NCBI GenBank assembly: GCA_039621445.1
Contig: CP154956.1
Span: forward strand, 76,814,474 to 76,878,473
From: Euglena gracilis
Taxonomy: Eukaryota > Euglenida > Euglenophyceae > Euglenales
Direction: 5' to 3'
DNA length: 64,000 nucleotides
Shown in pieces: positions 23,954-35,104 of this stretch (its first letter is position 1; every line of letters starts with the position of its first letter). Under the pieces are notes generated by a model. That model saw only the letters and a list, made by a program, of their open reading frames with translations, was not told the DNA's origin and did no database searches. The position numbers and the translations under genes are program-made.

Positions 23954-26900
23954 GCGCGCGTGTGTGTGTGTGCGCGCGCGTGTGTGTGTGTGCGCGCGCG
24001 TGTGTGTCTGTGCCCAGCTGAGTCTGTCTCGATGGGCCCATCGGTCAGCGTGCAGCAGCCAACCATGTTGCCGTTTGAGGAAGTGTTGCCCCCTTTGGCA
24101 GCTATGAAAACAGCGTTGGTTTGATGTTGTCTGACCCTGCCTCCAAGGATTCGGGTTGGAGCTGCCACCGATCTTTTTGGGGAAGGGACTGGGTTAAGAC
24201 AACTTTTGAAAAATAAAGCACATTTTTGGAAACGCGCTTGAGGAGGGGTTCTTAACATGGAGGGGCCCATCCTCCTTCCTCCAAAGTGGAATGGGCCCTA
24301 AAATCTTGTTTAATATTTACCCTCTTCATTTCATCTTTGGTGCTTTGGGGTGTCATTCGCTGTGGCTACTCCAACCTTGGGGCATGTCAGTACAACCCCA
24401 GCCAAAAAAAAAGAGTCCGGTGTGAGCTGCAGCAGGCTCTGCCTTCTTTCTTACCTCCTGGTGTGTGCTAGGGCACAAGGGGAAGGCCTGGTGGGGGGGG
24501 TGGTCGACCCCCCCCCACCCACCACAGCATTTTCATCAATTTCGGGAAAACGGGGATTTTGGCCAGAAAATTTTTTGATTTTTTTTGAAAAATGAACCCA
24601 AAACATATGATTTTTTGATGGAAAATCACACTTTTTTTTCACAAAAAAATCTCAAAAATTTCAGGGTTGAAAATTGGTAGTTTTTAGGAGAGGGGTGAAA
24701 AAAGCGAAGGTCAAAAAAAGTGGACAAAATTTTGGCACAATCAAATTTTACTGACATTTTTTCTCTTTGAAATTTTTTGGACTTTCAATGGCATTTTTTG
24801 CTTCAAAAACCTCTCAAAATCAACATTGGAAGGTGTGAAAAAAAAGGGGTTTTGGGTTTTGGGGGGGGGGCCCCCCATAAGGGTCCCAAAATGGGTCAAA
24901 AAAAAACACCCGGCGCCGGAAAATTCTTCAGGTCCGAAAATTGGTGCTCCCGGAAATGGTGGTGGGGGGGTGGTCGACCCCCCCCCCCACTGTTCGGCCG
25001 ATTCCCGTTCTGCCCTGGTGGGTGCCGTGCTGTTGGGTACCTGCTCATAGCAAGCCCCCCCCCCCCCCCATGGTGGTGGTTAGTTTCGGGTGGGCCGACC
25101 TAAACATTGGAGGGGGGGTCGCTGAGCTCTTATCTCTTTTAGAGTAAGAGCGAAGCTTACCACCCCGGCGAGGGGGGGTCCGACCCCCCCCCCGCCCCCC
25201 GCCCCGCCCCGCCCCCCCCCCCCGGGTAGGTCCAGGCACCCGAGGATTATCGATGTGATTGGATTTCCTGGCCCCCAAAGTGAATAGCCTATAGGTTAGG
25301 GGACGATCCCTAGTTTCTCCAGAGCTCTTGGGTTACCCACAACTCCACGCCAGTCCGGAGATATGGCCAGAGCAAAAAAGTTGTCTAACGTTTTTTTTTT
25401 CTGGGGAAATTGCAGGGCCATTTTGGGGTCAAAAAATCGAAAAATTCAAAATATCTCGAAAACGCTGCGGAGTTGAGAAAAAGTAAAGAGGACCTCATTC
25501 CACAACTTTGGGACGCCCTATCAATCGGTATGCGCGGTTTGGGCCAACTCCTCGCCTGGGCCGAGATACGGCCGTTTTGGGGTTTTGGGCCAGTTTTGCC
25601 AGTTTTGGCCATTTCGGGCCTGTTCGAGCCCGAAACCGTAAATTGGCCGTATCTCGGGCTAGACGAGGAGTTGGGACCCAAACCAGGGGGTCAATCATGA
25701 GGTTTAGGGGGGGGGTTGACCGTTTTTTGGGGTTCCCGGGGTCTGGTTGTGCGATTTTGGGCCAGTTTTGGGTATTCGGGGACCCCTGCGGGCGCTGTGA
25801 GGGCGGCTGGGCAAGTTGGGGTCGGGAGGCAGGTCAGGACAAAAAATTTTGAAATTTTTTTTGGTCAAAAACACTTTTTTACACTTTAGAACATCAAAAA
25901 AAGTGTATTTGAGCAAAAAAAATTTTCCGACCCGGACCCCCCGGCCCTGGCTGGGGCCCGCCCCTGGCCGGTGGACTTAACCATTTTTGGGTCAAAAAGT
26001 CGAAAAAATTCGAAATTTTTTTTGCCCAAAACCATGTTTTTTGACCTCCCGGACCCTAAAAATGTATTTTTCGGCCGAAAATGAGCGTTTTTTGATCCCC
26101 GGACCCCCGTTTTTGGCCCGAAACCAATGGAGTTGGGGGCATTTTCGGCTGAAAAAAGGTCGAAAAAAATCGAAATTTTTTTGCCCAAAACGGTGTTTTT
26201 GGACCTCCCGGACCTGGAAAAGGTGTTTTTGAACCGAAAATGAGCGCCGGCCGGGTCGGGCCGCCGGGCCACTGGCCGGGCTGCCGGCCGCCAGGCTGCT
26301 GGCCGACGGGCCGGGCCGGGCCGGGCCGGGCCGCCGACGCCGGGCCAGGGTGGTCTCCCAAAGAGCTCAGCTCTACGTCACACCCTGGTTGGGTCCACAC
26401 CATTGCTTAACACCTGTCCTACCCCACCCCCAGGGGGGTGACCGACTGGTATTTTTCAGAGTGACTGACTGGTCTTTTTTGGCAAAGAGCTCCCCCCCCC
26501 AGGGGGGGTAGGCCCGAAAATGAAAAAGTGGCTGGCCTGGCGCCGAAGGCACCGGAAATTTTTTGGATTTTTTGGGTTTTTTTTGTCAAATTTTCATTGA
26601 AGAGTGGCCGATCCCCCAGGGGGCGGGGGGGGGGGTGAAATGACTGACTGGTTTTTTCCGGAAAAAAATGACTGACTGGTTTTTTTGGAGTGGAAAGTGA
26701 CCCCCCTCCCCCCCCCCGGGGGGGGTCGCTAAGCAATGGTATGGTTGGGTCTTTCTGGTGAAAGTTGCTGATTCCCCATCAATCAGAAGAATGTATTTAG
26801 GGTCTGGCCCAATCTGAACCAAAAACCGATTCCTAGGTTGTACCTGCTGCAGAGAGAAACTCCACCTGACCACCCAATTTTTTTTGGCATTTTTGGGGGG

Positions 26901-27377
26901 GGTTGTTGAAAATGTCTTCTGCAGTGGGCTTCCCCCCATCCGAATTGCGACATCGGCAGGGTTTCTCCACCTGACATTGTTTCCATTGCTAAGAATATCA
27001 AATCCGGGTGATAAATGCAATTAATCCCCAGTGCAGAGCGCAAATCCCGCAGTTTTCCACAGTATGGTGCCTGTTGAATCACACACAGCCGTCTGCATAC
27101 CTTTCTGATTTCCTGCTCCTGTTATCTACTGCTCCTGACAAAAGGTCACAGGCTGCCCACGCTACGCACGCCACCCGCGCTGCCCATGCTATGGGCAGAT
27201 TTTGGTGTGAGGAGCACTTTCCAGCCCATTTGAGTTTGGGGTGTTTGAATTTGGGGTGGGTAGTGGTAGCCCATCCCCAGGGTTCAAGAAAAGTGGGTGC
27301 AGGATAGGGGATGCCCGCCCCCCCCCCCACCGGACCAGAGCAGGGGTATCCCCAGGGCACACACATGTGCGTGCAGA

Positions 27378-27443
<66 letters not shown>

Positions 27444-27589
27444 ATATAATATTCACTGAACGTATACCACAGTACCAGAGAAGGAAACAAGATACAAACG
27501 TACACACACCTGATTGAGCTGCTGGATAAAAGCTTGCATGGGGGCGCCAAGGTCATCGAAGCGGATGGTTGGCATCAGTGACGGTTGAC
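11349..27589 (-). CDS. unrecognised coiled-coil protein, last six exons
   Basis: Exons 27589-27510, 21605-21432, 21031-20933, 18789-18661, 17394-17265 and 11494-11349 join in phase through GT-AG introns, about 250 codons to TGA at 11349. In order: a folded-looking part ([39 protein letters not shown]), a very charged helix ([20 protein letters not shown]), an Ala-rich helix ([20 protein letters not shown]), a Ser/Pro/Asp-rich disordered stretch ([19 protein letters not shown]) and a basic C-terminal helix ([20 protein letters not shown]) ending FFEPFSDP. I do not recognise the family. The architecture suits a cytoskeletal or ciliary scaffold, but that is a guess. Minus-strand exons at 31.1, 39.2 and 42.9 kb may be its upstream part, although phases do not connect directly. 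Confidence 0.5.
14432..14899. mobile_element. CAGGGG-ended element made of AAAATGCGC satellite
   Basis: Left end CAGGGGGGGGAAATGCGC, right end its inverted counterpart (CGCATT, C tract, CTG). CTTAGG directly abuts both ends (426-431 and 900-905 in the 14-kb block), a 6-bp target duplication. The inside is degenerate (A)3-5TGCGC repeats with an AT-rich centre. No ORF of its own. Confidence 0.6.
16632..16731. repeat. interstitial CCCTAA array followed by a hairpin
   Basis: About eleven perfect CCCTAA units (16,632-16,698), i.e. TTAGGG on the minus strand, followed at once by a perfect 12-bp inverted repeat ATGGCCAAGGGA / TCCCTTGGCCAT with a 9-base loop (16,699-16,731). It lies in an intron. 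Confidence 0.9.
17265..17394 (-). CDS. Ser/Pro-rich exon
   Basis: Acceptor CTCCACAG, 130 bases, donor CATG/GTATTG. Reads [16 protein letters not shown] then Ser/Pro-rich sequence; likely disordered. Confidence 0.6.
18661..18789 (-). CDS. Ala-rich helical exon
   Basis: Several in-phase acceptors (AG at 18790, 18784 and 18778); donor TTCG/GTGGGG. Reads [20 protein letters not shown] and [12 protein letters not shown]. Confidence 0.5.
20097..20690 (-). pseudogene. truncated retroelement protease-like fragment
   Basis: A minus-strand frame open to a stop at 20,097 contains [12 protein letters not shown] (about 20,600) and [18 protein letters not shown] (about 20,440-20,390). These resemble the middle and the ILG segment of retroviral-type aspartic proteases of LTR retrotransposons. 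The catalytic D-S/T-G that should precede them is not visible, so the domain looks truncated at its N-terminal side. A Pro/Ser/Thr-rich tail follows. No reverse transcriptase or LTR was recognised nearby. It lies in an intron of the coiled-coil gene. Confidence 0.5.
20933..21031 (-). CDS. charged coiled-coil exon
   Basis: Acceptor GGGGCAG, donor GCG/GTGCGG, 33 codons of Glu/Arg/Ala-rich helix. The frame stays open to about 20,850, so a later donor is possible. Confidence 0.5.
21432..21605 (-). CDS. 58-codon exon
   Basis: Acceptor GCTTCGCAG, donor CCTCAG/GTTCAC, phase 0 at both ends. Reads [20 protein letters not shown] and [19 protein letters not shown]. One of the most convincing exons in this half. 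Confidence 0.65.
22310..24010. repeat. 1.7-kb CA/TG minisatellite with strand switch
   Basis: (CA)n with CG, GA and TA variants runs to about 23,540, then becomes (TG)n to about 24,010. The very long open frames here are repeat artefacts. Inside, a block marked by GGGTGCACAC, then CATACACGCG, ACATACACAC and CAAGCACACAACAC recurs near 22,870, 23,024, 23,188 and 23,382, a higher-order repeat of roughly 150-195 bases. Confidence 0.95.
24480..25050 (+). repeat. dispersed repeat, copy 1
   Basis: GGCCTGGTGG, then a GTCGAC palindrome in G/C tracts, CCACAGCA, a long A/T-rich middle containing TTTTGGCACAATCAAATTTT and TTCAATGGCATTTTTTGCTT, and ending TTCGGCCGATTCCCGTTC-like. The same order occurs at 40,150-40,610 in the same orientation. 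Confidence 0.75.
25380..26300. repeat. internally repetitive stretch
   Basis: Inverted and direct copies of phrases such as CGAGATACGGCC / GGCCGTATCTCGG and GGGCCAGTTTTG, then repeated 'gaaaaaattcgaaatttttttt' blocks. No coding sign. Confidence 0.5.
26396..26743. mobile_element. hAT-like miniature transposon with perfect 8-bp duplication
   Basis: Termini CACACCATTGCTTA and TAAGCAATGGTATG, inverted with one difference, 348 bp. GTTGGGTC lies directly before (388-395) and after (744-751). The inside carries ACTGACTGGT modules with C/G tracts, shared with 34,218 and 47,342. Confidence 0.85.
27378..27443. repeat. (CA)n microsatellite
   Basis: About 32 CA units, directly left of the 27510 exon. 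Confidence 0.95.
27510..27589 (-). CDS. exon [19 protein letters not shown]
   Basis: Donor AATCAG/GTGTGT at 27510/27509 is good. The acceptor GGTGGAG before 27589 is weak, so the left limit of this peptide is uncertain. Confidence 0.4.
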
Positions 27590-30500
27590 CTCCACCCCAA
27601 GGGGTGGGGAGGCCCCGGGCACCACAGCAATCAGGCCGGAGGCAGAGGGATGGCCTCTTCCATATGTGTGCGGTGGGCACACAGACGAGGGCTGCAAAAG
27701 GGGGGGGGGGCGACTGGGGAAAGGGCTTCTCTCTGGGTCATACAATTCTGTACAAACCAACCCCTCCTGGGGAGATCTCTTCCAAAAACTAGTCAGTCAC
27801 ATTTTCTTTGGAACGCCATTCAGGGGGGGGGGGGGCACTCTGGAAATCCAAGGCAAAATCAACCACAAACGTGCAAAAAAAAATGGGTTAAAAAAAACTT
27901 TCCGGAGTTTTCTTTTGGGGTCCCTCAGCAGAGCAGGGTGGCCGATATCAGTGACCGGAATGGGGTTCGGGGGAAGGCTTTGGGGGGGGGGGATTTGGCC
28001 AAGATTTCGGATTTTCTTCACGCCAATTTGGGCCGAAGTGTGGGCTCTGGCTTTTGGGCCAGAAATTGGGCTGTGGAAGCACAAACGTTTCTGCACAGGA
28101 AGGCCGAAACAGAGGGTCGTGCCACAAGGGACATCTGGGCACCCCCCCCCAGCCGGGAAGGGGGTATCCAGGAAAAGTTTATGCCACATATATGCATATG
28201 TATGGCATGTATGCATGTATGGCATATACATGTTAAATGCCCTTCTTGCAAAGACTCCACAATGGAAACAATTGTGGCCCTATTGTGCTGTGATATTTCT
28301 TTCTCTTTATGTGATACCCCGCTTGTTTTGGCTTTCTATACTGTTCTTTTCAAATCACAAAGAGTGCGCAGTTGTTGCCGGTTTTGCCGGCAACGCAGAA
28401 CGTTTCCAGAGCATACAATCATTTCGTCACTAGCCGACCCCCCTTAGTTGCAATAATTCTTGTCTCTTTATGGCCGTCGCCAACTTCGCTCTGGCCCAAT
28501 TTGCGGCCAACCCTCAACAACACTGGCCAACCCCCCCCTGGGTGGGGGGGGTCAGCAAAAAACCACTAAAATGACCCAATCCCTTGTCAGGAGAACCTTT
28601 TCATCATTGGGCAAAACCGGACCCCCACCAGGGTGTGCGCCTGCGGTCACGGAGCGTGGTGGAAATGACACCTGGGCACCCCTCTGGTCGGGAGGGGGCA
28701 CCAAGGAGGGACTTATGCCATATATGGCATAAGTTCCTCCTTGATGCCCCCTGAAACTCAGGGGGTATCAAGGTGCCACTTCCGGCACGGTCCGTGAAAC
28801 TTTTCAGAAATGGGTTTCTAGGGCCACTGAAGGAATAGGGTCAGGGTTAGGATTTGGGCCTAACTTTAAGCCTACCTTCCGGCCTAACTTCTGGCCCATA
28901 TTTGGTCCTAAAATTAGGCCAGAAGTTAGTGATAAATCCTAAAACCACCTTTCACAAAAAATCTCACGGCCCGTGCTAGAAGTGGCATCTTAATACCCCC
29001 CCTGAATTTCCAGGGTGCATCAAAGAGGAACTTATGTCATGTGTGTGTGTGGTTATATTAAAAAAAAGGTCACAAATGCGGAGCACAACGTCTGATCCAA
29101 AAAATCCATTCCTTAAAGTTGGTGGGGAGCCAATCTCTTTGTCAGGCCAGGAATGGGTTTTGGAAAGTTCTCAGGTACCAACCCAGTACAGCCTGGTTGG
29201 TGCAAAACCCTTCTTGTTGGGGGTCAAAAAAAATGCATTCCCCCATAATCCGGTGAGGGGGGAGGTGGTGGGGGGGGGGGGGGCTGGAACAGGAACATGG
29301 CTAGGTTTTTGGGCTGAGTTTACGAGTCACGGTGGAGGATCTCAGGGGATCAGGTTTCCCAGGGGATCAGGATCAGGTGCTCTGGTGTGCCGCCATGTGC
29401 TCTTGCGGAAAGATGCCTGTTGAGGTTCTGGCGTGCCTTTTCACAACATCTCCAAATCCCACTTCCAAGGAATGGATTGCAAGTACATTTCTGAAAATGT
29501 GGTGCGAAGTCAACAATGCCCAGCTTTTCTCCTTTCAAGTCCCCCTTTCCCCTTTCCCCCATCTATGTTTTCCGGACCTTTTTCATAAATTTGTGGTGCA
29601 ATGGCTTTGGATTTTCCAGCAACCTGATCCTGTTGCGTGTTCTGCTGTGTTGGGATCCAGGTCATCCAGGCTCTGGAATTGGTCTGTTAGAGGACTCATA
29701 TGTGAAATATGTTTTGAAGAAGAGATTTGGTGTTTGGTGGAATGCTTGGCAAAGCTCTCATCTCACCCTCGGCTGTGCAGTTGAGGACGCTTTGGATGGG
29801 GGGGGGGCTATTACATGGGGAGGGGCTATTGTTTGGACAGTTGGTTAAAATCCCAAGGGGGGGCGGGGGCTGGGGGGGGGGGGGGAAATCAAGAAAATAC
29901 CAACTTATGAAATTCGTTTTGGGTAATGAGAAAAGGTGTCAAATTGGGTGTAAAAGCCCCTTTGACGAACAACCTGGCCTGCCACTTAGGGTACAATTTA
30001 TTTAACAATTTCTCTGTCTTCCGTTTCTAGCTTGTCACCAGAACTTTTCACAAACAACACAAGCAAACGTGACAACAGGAAGCTTTGTGCAAATTACGTG
30101 CAACAGGAGAAGTGATGAACAAATCCGCCAGGCTGTGGATTTCAGCCAACAAAAGATGCACAACACTTTGACACTCACTGCAGCGAGGAAAAAAATGCAA
30201 TGCGGGTTTTGAAAAAAAAAAAACAGGGTTTGCAAAAAAAAAAAAAAAGGGCTGAGAAAGGGAACAAAGACTCTCAGACAAGCCCAGCCCAGCAGGCACA
30301 TTACAAGGTGTCAGGGAAGGGGTGTGAAGGGGGTGGCAGGTGCAGCAGCAGCTCTCGTCTCCCCCAGAGACAACCCCACAGCAGCACAGGCAAATAAAAG
30401 CAGACACCAACATCCAACCTGCCCCTGGGGTAAATCCAATCTCGTCCAAAAAATGGTGAAAGAACAAACAGTCACTCAAACCAATCTTAAAAAAATATTG

Positions 30501-31029
30501 AGCTCCCACCCCCCCCGCCCTGGGTGGGAGGGGGAGGCCTTGGGGGGGGGGGGGCACACCCAAAAAACCCCAACGAGAAACCCGCGGGACCCCCCTGGAT
30601 GTAAACACAAACAAGACACCCAAAGCATGACATCTTTTGACAGTTTGATGGTGGCCAGCGATACCCCCGGGTCCGTCCCACCCACGCCCCTGGGGGGTGG
30701 GGGGGGGTTTTGGGGGTCAAAACTTTCACTGCACCGGAATAAAGGCTGGTGTACCAACACCACCCCGCGACACCACACCTGACCCAAGGCGCAGTCAATA
30801 GGGGGGAAACTCATTGACGTCCGAGGGTGGCTGGGTTCAAAGATTCTACGGCCGAAGGGGGAGGTGGACAAATGACAAACCCCAAGGTCAGGTGGAGTCC
30901 CCTCAATGCCTTCTCTCCTTCCTGCCAATGAAAACTACCGCCCACGGGGAGGAGTCGCTACAAAGCACCGGTTCAGACAGCTTCTGACAACTTGGTGGGG
31001 ACACGCGTGGGTGGTTGATACGCGTGGAC
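27590..31029. other. non-coding stretch
   Basis: G and C tracts, a near-perfect palindrome at 28,702-28,743 with related pieces near 28,170-28,230 and 29,000-29,040, and GGCCTAACTT / AAGTTAGGCC-type inverted phrases (28,855-28,935). No exon recognised. Confidence 0.4.
28702..28743. repeat. 42-bp palindrome
   Basis: CAAGGAGGGACTTATGCCAT and its reverse complement meet at TATA with a single mismatch and no loop. Confidence 0.85.
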
Positions 31030-31126
31030 CTTCGCCATCGCGTCATGGTTCTCCATCTGCCGAAGGAGGTGGTCGAAGTAGTCGAAGGCGGTGGCCTCCT
31101 GCACGGCTGCCAAGAAGGCGTCCCAC
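31030..31126 (-). CDS. exon WDAFLAAVQEAT..., gene unassigned
   Basis: Acceptor CTACCCTCAG, 97 bases, donor GCGAAG/GTCCAC. Reads WDAFLAAVQEATAFDYF then DHLLRQMENHDAMAK, an amphipathic helical peptide. Starts with a split codon (needs phase 2) and ends phase 0. It does not join directly to the exons at 39,082 or 27,589 as I placed them, so an exon is missing or the gene is different. Confidence 0.6.
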
Positions 31127-31539
31127 CTGAGGGTAGGGGTGGCGGAAGGTATCTGGACGCGAACCCCACCGGACAGTGTGACAGGGCTGGGGTCCGGCTC
31201 AAACCGCCCCAACAAGACCGACAGAAAAGAACGTGACCAAACACGGGACACAGAAAGATCCCGCCGAAATATGAACCCGCCTCCAGGCTTCGATATAAGG
31301 GCAGGTGGGGGGAGGGTGGGTCGGACCCCCCCTCCGGTCCAGGAGGGGGGGGGGGAGGATACCCCCCCCCAGTGGCGTGGTCTGGGTGACAGAAAAATTT
31401 TTGCCCCCCAAACGGCAAAAGGTGCCATTTCGGGCACTTTTTGGCAACAATTTGTCAAAATTGCCCAAAATTTTCGCCACAGAGTGCCGGAAGGCACGAA
31501 GCACCGGAAGGAGAAATTTGATGGGGGTCCCAGAACCCC

Positions 31540-31800
31540 CCCCCCTGTGCTGTGGCTGTTTGTTTCGCGCCGTTTATCCCTTCTTCTGGCCTGGCGCTGT
31601 TTTTCGCCTCTGGCCCTGCTGTCTGTGTACGTGAAGGTGGCAACCGAGGGTTGGTCCAGACCCCCTTGGCAGATGGGGGGGGGGGTCTGGACCCCCCATC
31701 GATCCAGTCCAGGAGGGAGGGGGGGGATGAGAGGGACACCTCCCCACCTAAACCCCGTACGCCCCCCTTATACCAAAGCCAGCCCGCCGCTGCTAGGTGG
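31540..31800 (+). repeat. dispersed repeat (inverted relative to 45.2 kb)
   Basis: GCCGTTTATCCCTTCTTCTG followed by GCCTGGCGCTG matches the reverse complement of 45,165-45,235. The following part, CCCCCTTGGCAG, a G tract, CACCTAAACCCCGTA and CCCTTATA, matches 36,395-36,495 in the same orientation. Confidence 0.75.
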
Positions 31801-33309
31801 CCTGGGGCAAAATATATGTTTGACACGCCTGCACCAACATTCAGGTAGGACTGGATTAACCTCAAGTGCCTGCTGAAAGGTTAATTACGACCTGCTTGAA
31901 GCGCGAGCCGAAAAATCTTGCAACTTTTGAAGGAAAAAAAAATTGCCAAAAAAATGCCAAAAATAACGCCAGAAGGAAAATTTTGACCGGAGGGGGCCTC
32001 AGGTACCCCCCTCCAGTCCAGAAACACCGGCCTCCTCCACCCCGTGCACCCTCATTGAACCCTGAGGCAGCCTTCATTGACTTCGTTAACTTCACAATGA
32101 AACTGTGGCACCTGGGATTTGGCAAAGAGACAGTTTGCATTTCGGCGGTGTTGAGATCTGGGCCGGAGGTGTCAAATCCAATCGTCCCGTCAGCACTTCC
32201 CGTCGGGGAGGTGGCGATCTCCACGGTGTGTGTATTGCGGGCCACCGCCTGCAAATGTTGCGGTGCAAAACGTCACATACATGGAAGACACTTCCTGTCG
32301 TCCACTTGGGTGCCTCACACACATGGAGCAATGTATATCATTTGATTGCAACTCAAGAAAAGTCTCAGTGCAAAGGTTTTTTTTGCAAGCATGTGGGCAA
32401 ATTGCTAATGTGCATGGTGTTCTTTGCCGCCGCTGCAAGCCCACGTTGGGTCAGCTCACACACTTCTGTGAAATTTGTAACTTTGACTCAAGAAAACTTT
32501 GGTTCGGCAGAAGCTGTTGCTTGAGTTGAAACACTACTTGAATGATTTCGATGAAATAAACACAGCAAAGAAAAACCTGTGTGACGGCGAAAGACACCGC
32601 TTTCGGCTGGCGTTGAGATGTAGATGAACTGGCCTCAGGCGACGCAGGTGCCCCCTGCAAAAAAAAAAATGCAAACAACCACGTTGCAAAACAACCACCT
32701 TGCAACATTGGATTTGCTGGAAAATACAGCCACCTTGCAGCATTGAAGGAGGATAAAAAAAAAGCTTGAAAGACGCGGGGGTGATTCCCCCCCAAAAGTC
32801 AATTTTCCCTTCCGGCAGTTCGCACTAATTTTCTTTTGCATTTTTGACAAATTTTTCCAAAATGTGGCCAAATTGCATTTTTTGGCTGTATTGGGTGGTC
32901 AAAATTTTTCGGCCTGGCGCTTTCTTAGGCGGCCGGATTCGCACTTAAGCTTTTTCCGTTTGGATGCGCGCAATTGCGCAAATGCACCATTTTTTTGTAA
33001 CCCCTGGGACCCTGTACCCTGACACCCAGAACACGATTTAAGAACCGTTACACCCATCAATTGGAGGGGATTAACTCCCAGTGGTCTGGTGTGCATGCTG
33101 CTTACCAGGTGACGTTAATAGGGCTGAGAGTGAGGCTGGTGCTGTTGTACGTCAAACGGGGGAGAGGCACACACCCCTTGTGACGACACTTGGAAACGGT
33201 GCTGACGTGCTGGCTGAACTGGCTGTGATACTACCGCCACCGGTGAGAACACACGGGGCCTCATTAGATCACACCACCACAGACACACAGACTACGTGAG
33301 GCAGCCGTC

Positions 33310-33760
33310 ACGCAACTGATGTGTGTTTGTGCGCGCAATTGCACAAATAAAAACAATTGTTTTTATGGGCGCATTTGCGCAAATAAAACGTACACCGATG
33401 ATGATAAAATGACGTGTTGGTGGGCGCAAATGCGCGCACCAACACGTTTGGTGGTGCGCGCATTAGCGCAAATGCGCGCACCGACACGTTTATGTTTACT
33501 TGCGCAAATGTGCCCACCAACATGTACTTTTAATTTCTATGTTAAAAGACACCAATGAGGACCATGACCCTACGAGGTTTAAATACGTGATGGGCGTGTT
33601 GGTGCGTGCAGTTGCGCAAATAAACATAATTACGTTTGTGCGCGCATTTGCGCAAATGCGCGCACAAACGCTTTATACACCGCTTCAAAATGATGTGTTT
33701 GTAGGAGCCTTAGAGCACACAAACAAAGCTGTGTTTACTTGCGCAAATGCGCGCATCAAC
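33310..33760. repeat. GCGC/AAAT subterminal array, left
   Basis: Repeated short palindromic units GCGCAAATGCGC, ACCAACA and CAAATAAA in both orientations. Confidence 0.8.
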
Positions 33761-34217
33761 ACACATGAGTTGTGGGATACCATCTCCTCCTCCGTGACAG
33801 CTGGCGAACGCAACTCCTCACGCCAACCAATGGTTTGCACCACAATTACATGCTGATGAAACTTGTGGTGAGAGGTGGTGTGTAGTGTTCACTGGAACAT
33901 GGCATGTGGCTGGCCAAAATTTGCCTGTCTTACGTGTGCACATTTGTACTGCTGTTACCCGGCCCACACGACCTGTTCCTTTGGCGTGTTCTGTTTGGCA
34001 GTTAAACATCATGAATTGATGACATGCAAACAACCTGTGACTGTTGGACACCTTTTCTGCAACAGGACTGCGTTACAAGAAGACAAAATTTGGCACCTGA
34101 AATGCCCGGGACGTGTCGGGCCGGAGTCCGTTTTACGGTTTTCTTTGCCATTTTTCCCTTGAAAACCGTAAAAAAACACCGGTTTTTGCGCATAATTTGG
34201 GGGGAGTGGGTCCCACC

Positions 34218-34588
34218 CATACAATTGCTTACCGACCCCCGGGGGGGGGGGGAGGGGGGGTCACTCCACTTTTTTAAAAACCAGTCAGTCACTCATTTTC
34301 AAAAAACCAGCCAGTCACTACCCCCCCCGGGGGGGGGGGGGGGGGGGGGGTCGGCCACTCAGAAAAACGGCCACTTTCCAGTCACTTTAGGCCATTTTAG
34401 GCCAAAAAAATTTTTCCGGCGCCTTCGGCGCCGGGGTCACTCAAGCCACTTTTGCCCACTCCTGGCCGACCCCCCCCCGGGGGGGGGGAGGGGGTCCGGG
34501 CCCAAAACCAGTCAGTCACTCTGAAAAAAACCAGTCACCCACCCCCCCCGGGGGGGGGGGGGTGGGACAGTGCTTAAGCAATTGTCTG
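34218..34588. mobile_element. nested hAT-like miniature transposon
   Basis: Termini CATACAATTGCTTA and TAAGCAATTGTCTG; GTCCCACC directly precedes (34,210-34,217) and follows (34,589-34,596). The inside shares GGCCATTTTAGGC, the hairpin GGCGCCTTCGGCGCC and CAGTCAGTCACT with 47,342. Confidence 0.85.
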
Positions 34589-34783
34589 GTCCCACCGCTT
34601 TGATGCACCCAATGCAGGGGTAAAGGTTCAACACTTCCTTGCATCCAAAGGAACGGGTGCTTGAGGGCTACCTTTCTTCGGCTGCCGGTTGCCATGCACT
34701 GGCACCACGTCATACCCCCAGTCTTACACCCTGGTTGCGGGGTATAACGCGGTCGCTGTGGTGGGTGTCGTTGCACCGGGGAA

Positions 34784-34996
34784 GTGGATGCTGACCTGCC
34801 GGGTGCTGAAGCATCAGCAGCTGATGGGGCTTTAACAGCGGAGCCCAGGCCGCAGGTCAGCGGCAGGGCCCTTGGGACCCAAAAATTGGGGCCAGTGGAC
34901 GTGTACCGTTACTGGGTGGCTATGCAACCACCTTCAGGAGATCCTATGTCTCCATCTTTTGTGGGACCTGTCAATGGTCAACAAACGGCACAATAA
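34784..34996 (+). CDS. open frame inside the 3.4-kb element, doubtful
   Basis: 70 codons, from MDADLPGAEASAADG to VYRYWVAMQPPSGDPMSPSF. The composition is protein-like, but no family was recognised and the frame is short. Confidence 0.2.
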   Translation: MDADLPGAEASAADGALTAEPRPQVSGRALGTQKLGPVDVYRYWVAMQPPSGDPMSPSFVGPVNGQQTAQ

Positions 34997-35104
34997 CACC
35001 ATATGCCGGAGGAGACGGTGTGGTCATTTGCTTTCAACCCATTCAGAAGCCACTAAGGGTAGCAGTAAGAGGGCCAAATGCAATCGTTTTTTACTCCTCC
35101 ATTA

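Noticed and set aside
22157-24270. Open frames of 500-675 codons on both strands
   Set aside because: They are translations of the CA/TG repeat (His-Thr and Cys-Val runs) and have no coding signal.
27569-28447. Two overlapping plus-strand frames of 280-290 codons
   Set aside because: Composition follows G tracts and repeat sequence, both frames are open together, and no motif was recognised.
32230-32529. Plus-strand Cys-rich frame with CRRC ... CEIC spacing like a zinc ribbon
   Set aside because: Only one pair of CxxC, no supporting splice sites and no family match. Kept only as a curiosity.
33875-34162. Plus-strand Cys/His-rich frame inside the 3.4-kb element as a transposase remnant
   Set aside because: Other frames are equally open and no catalytic motif is visible.
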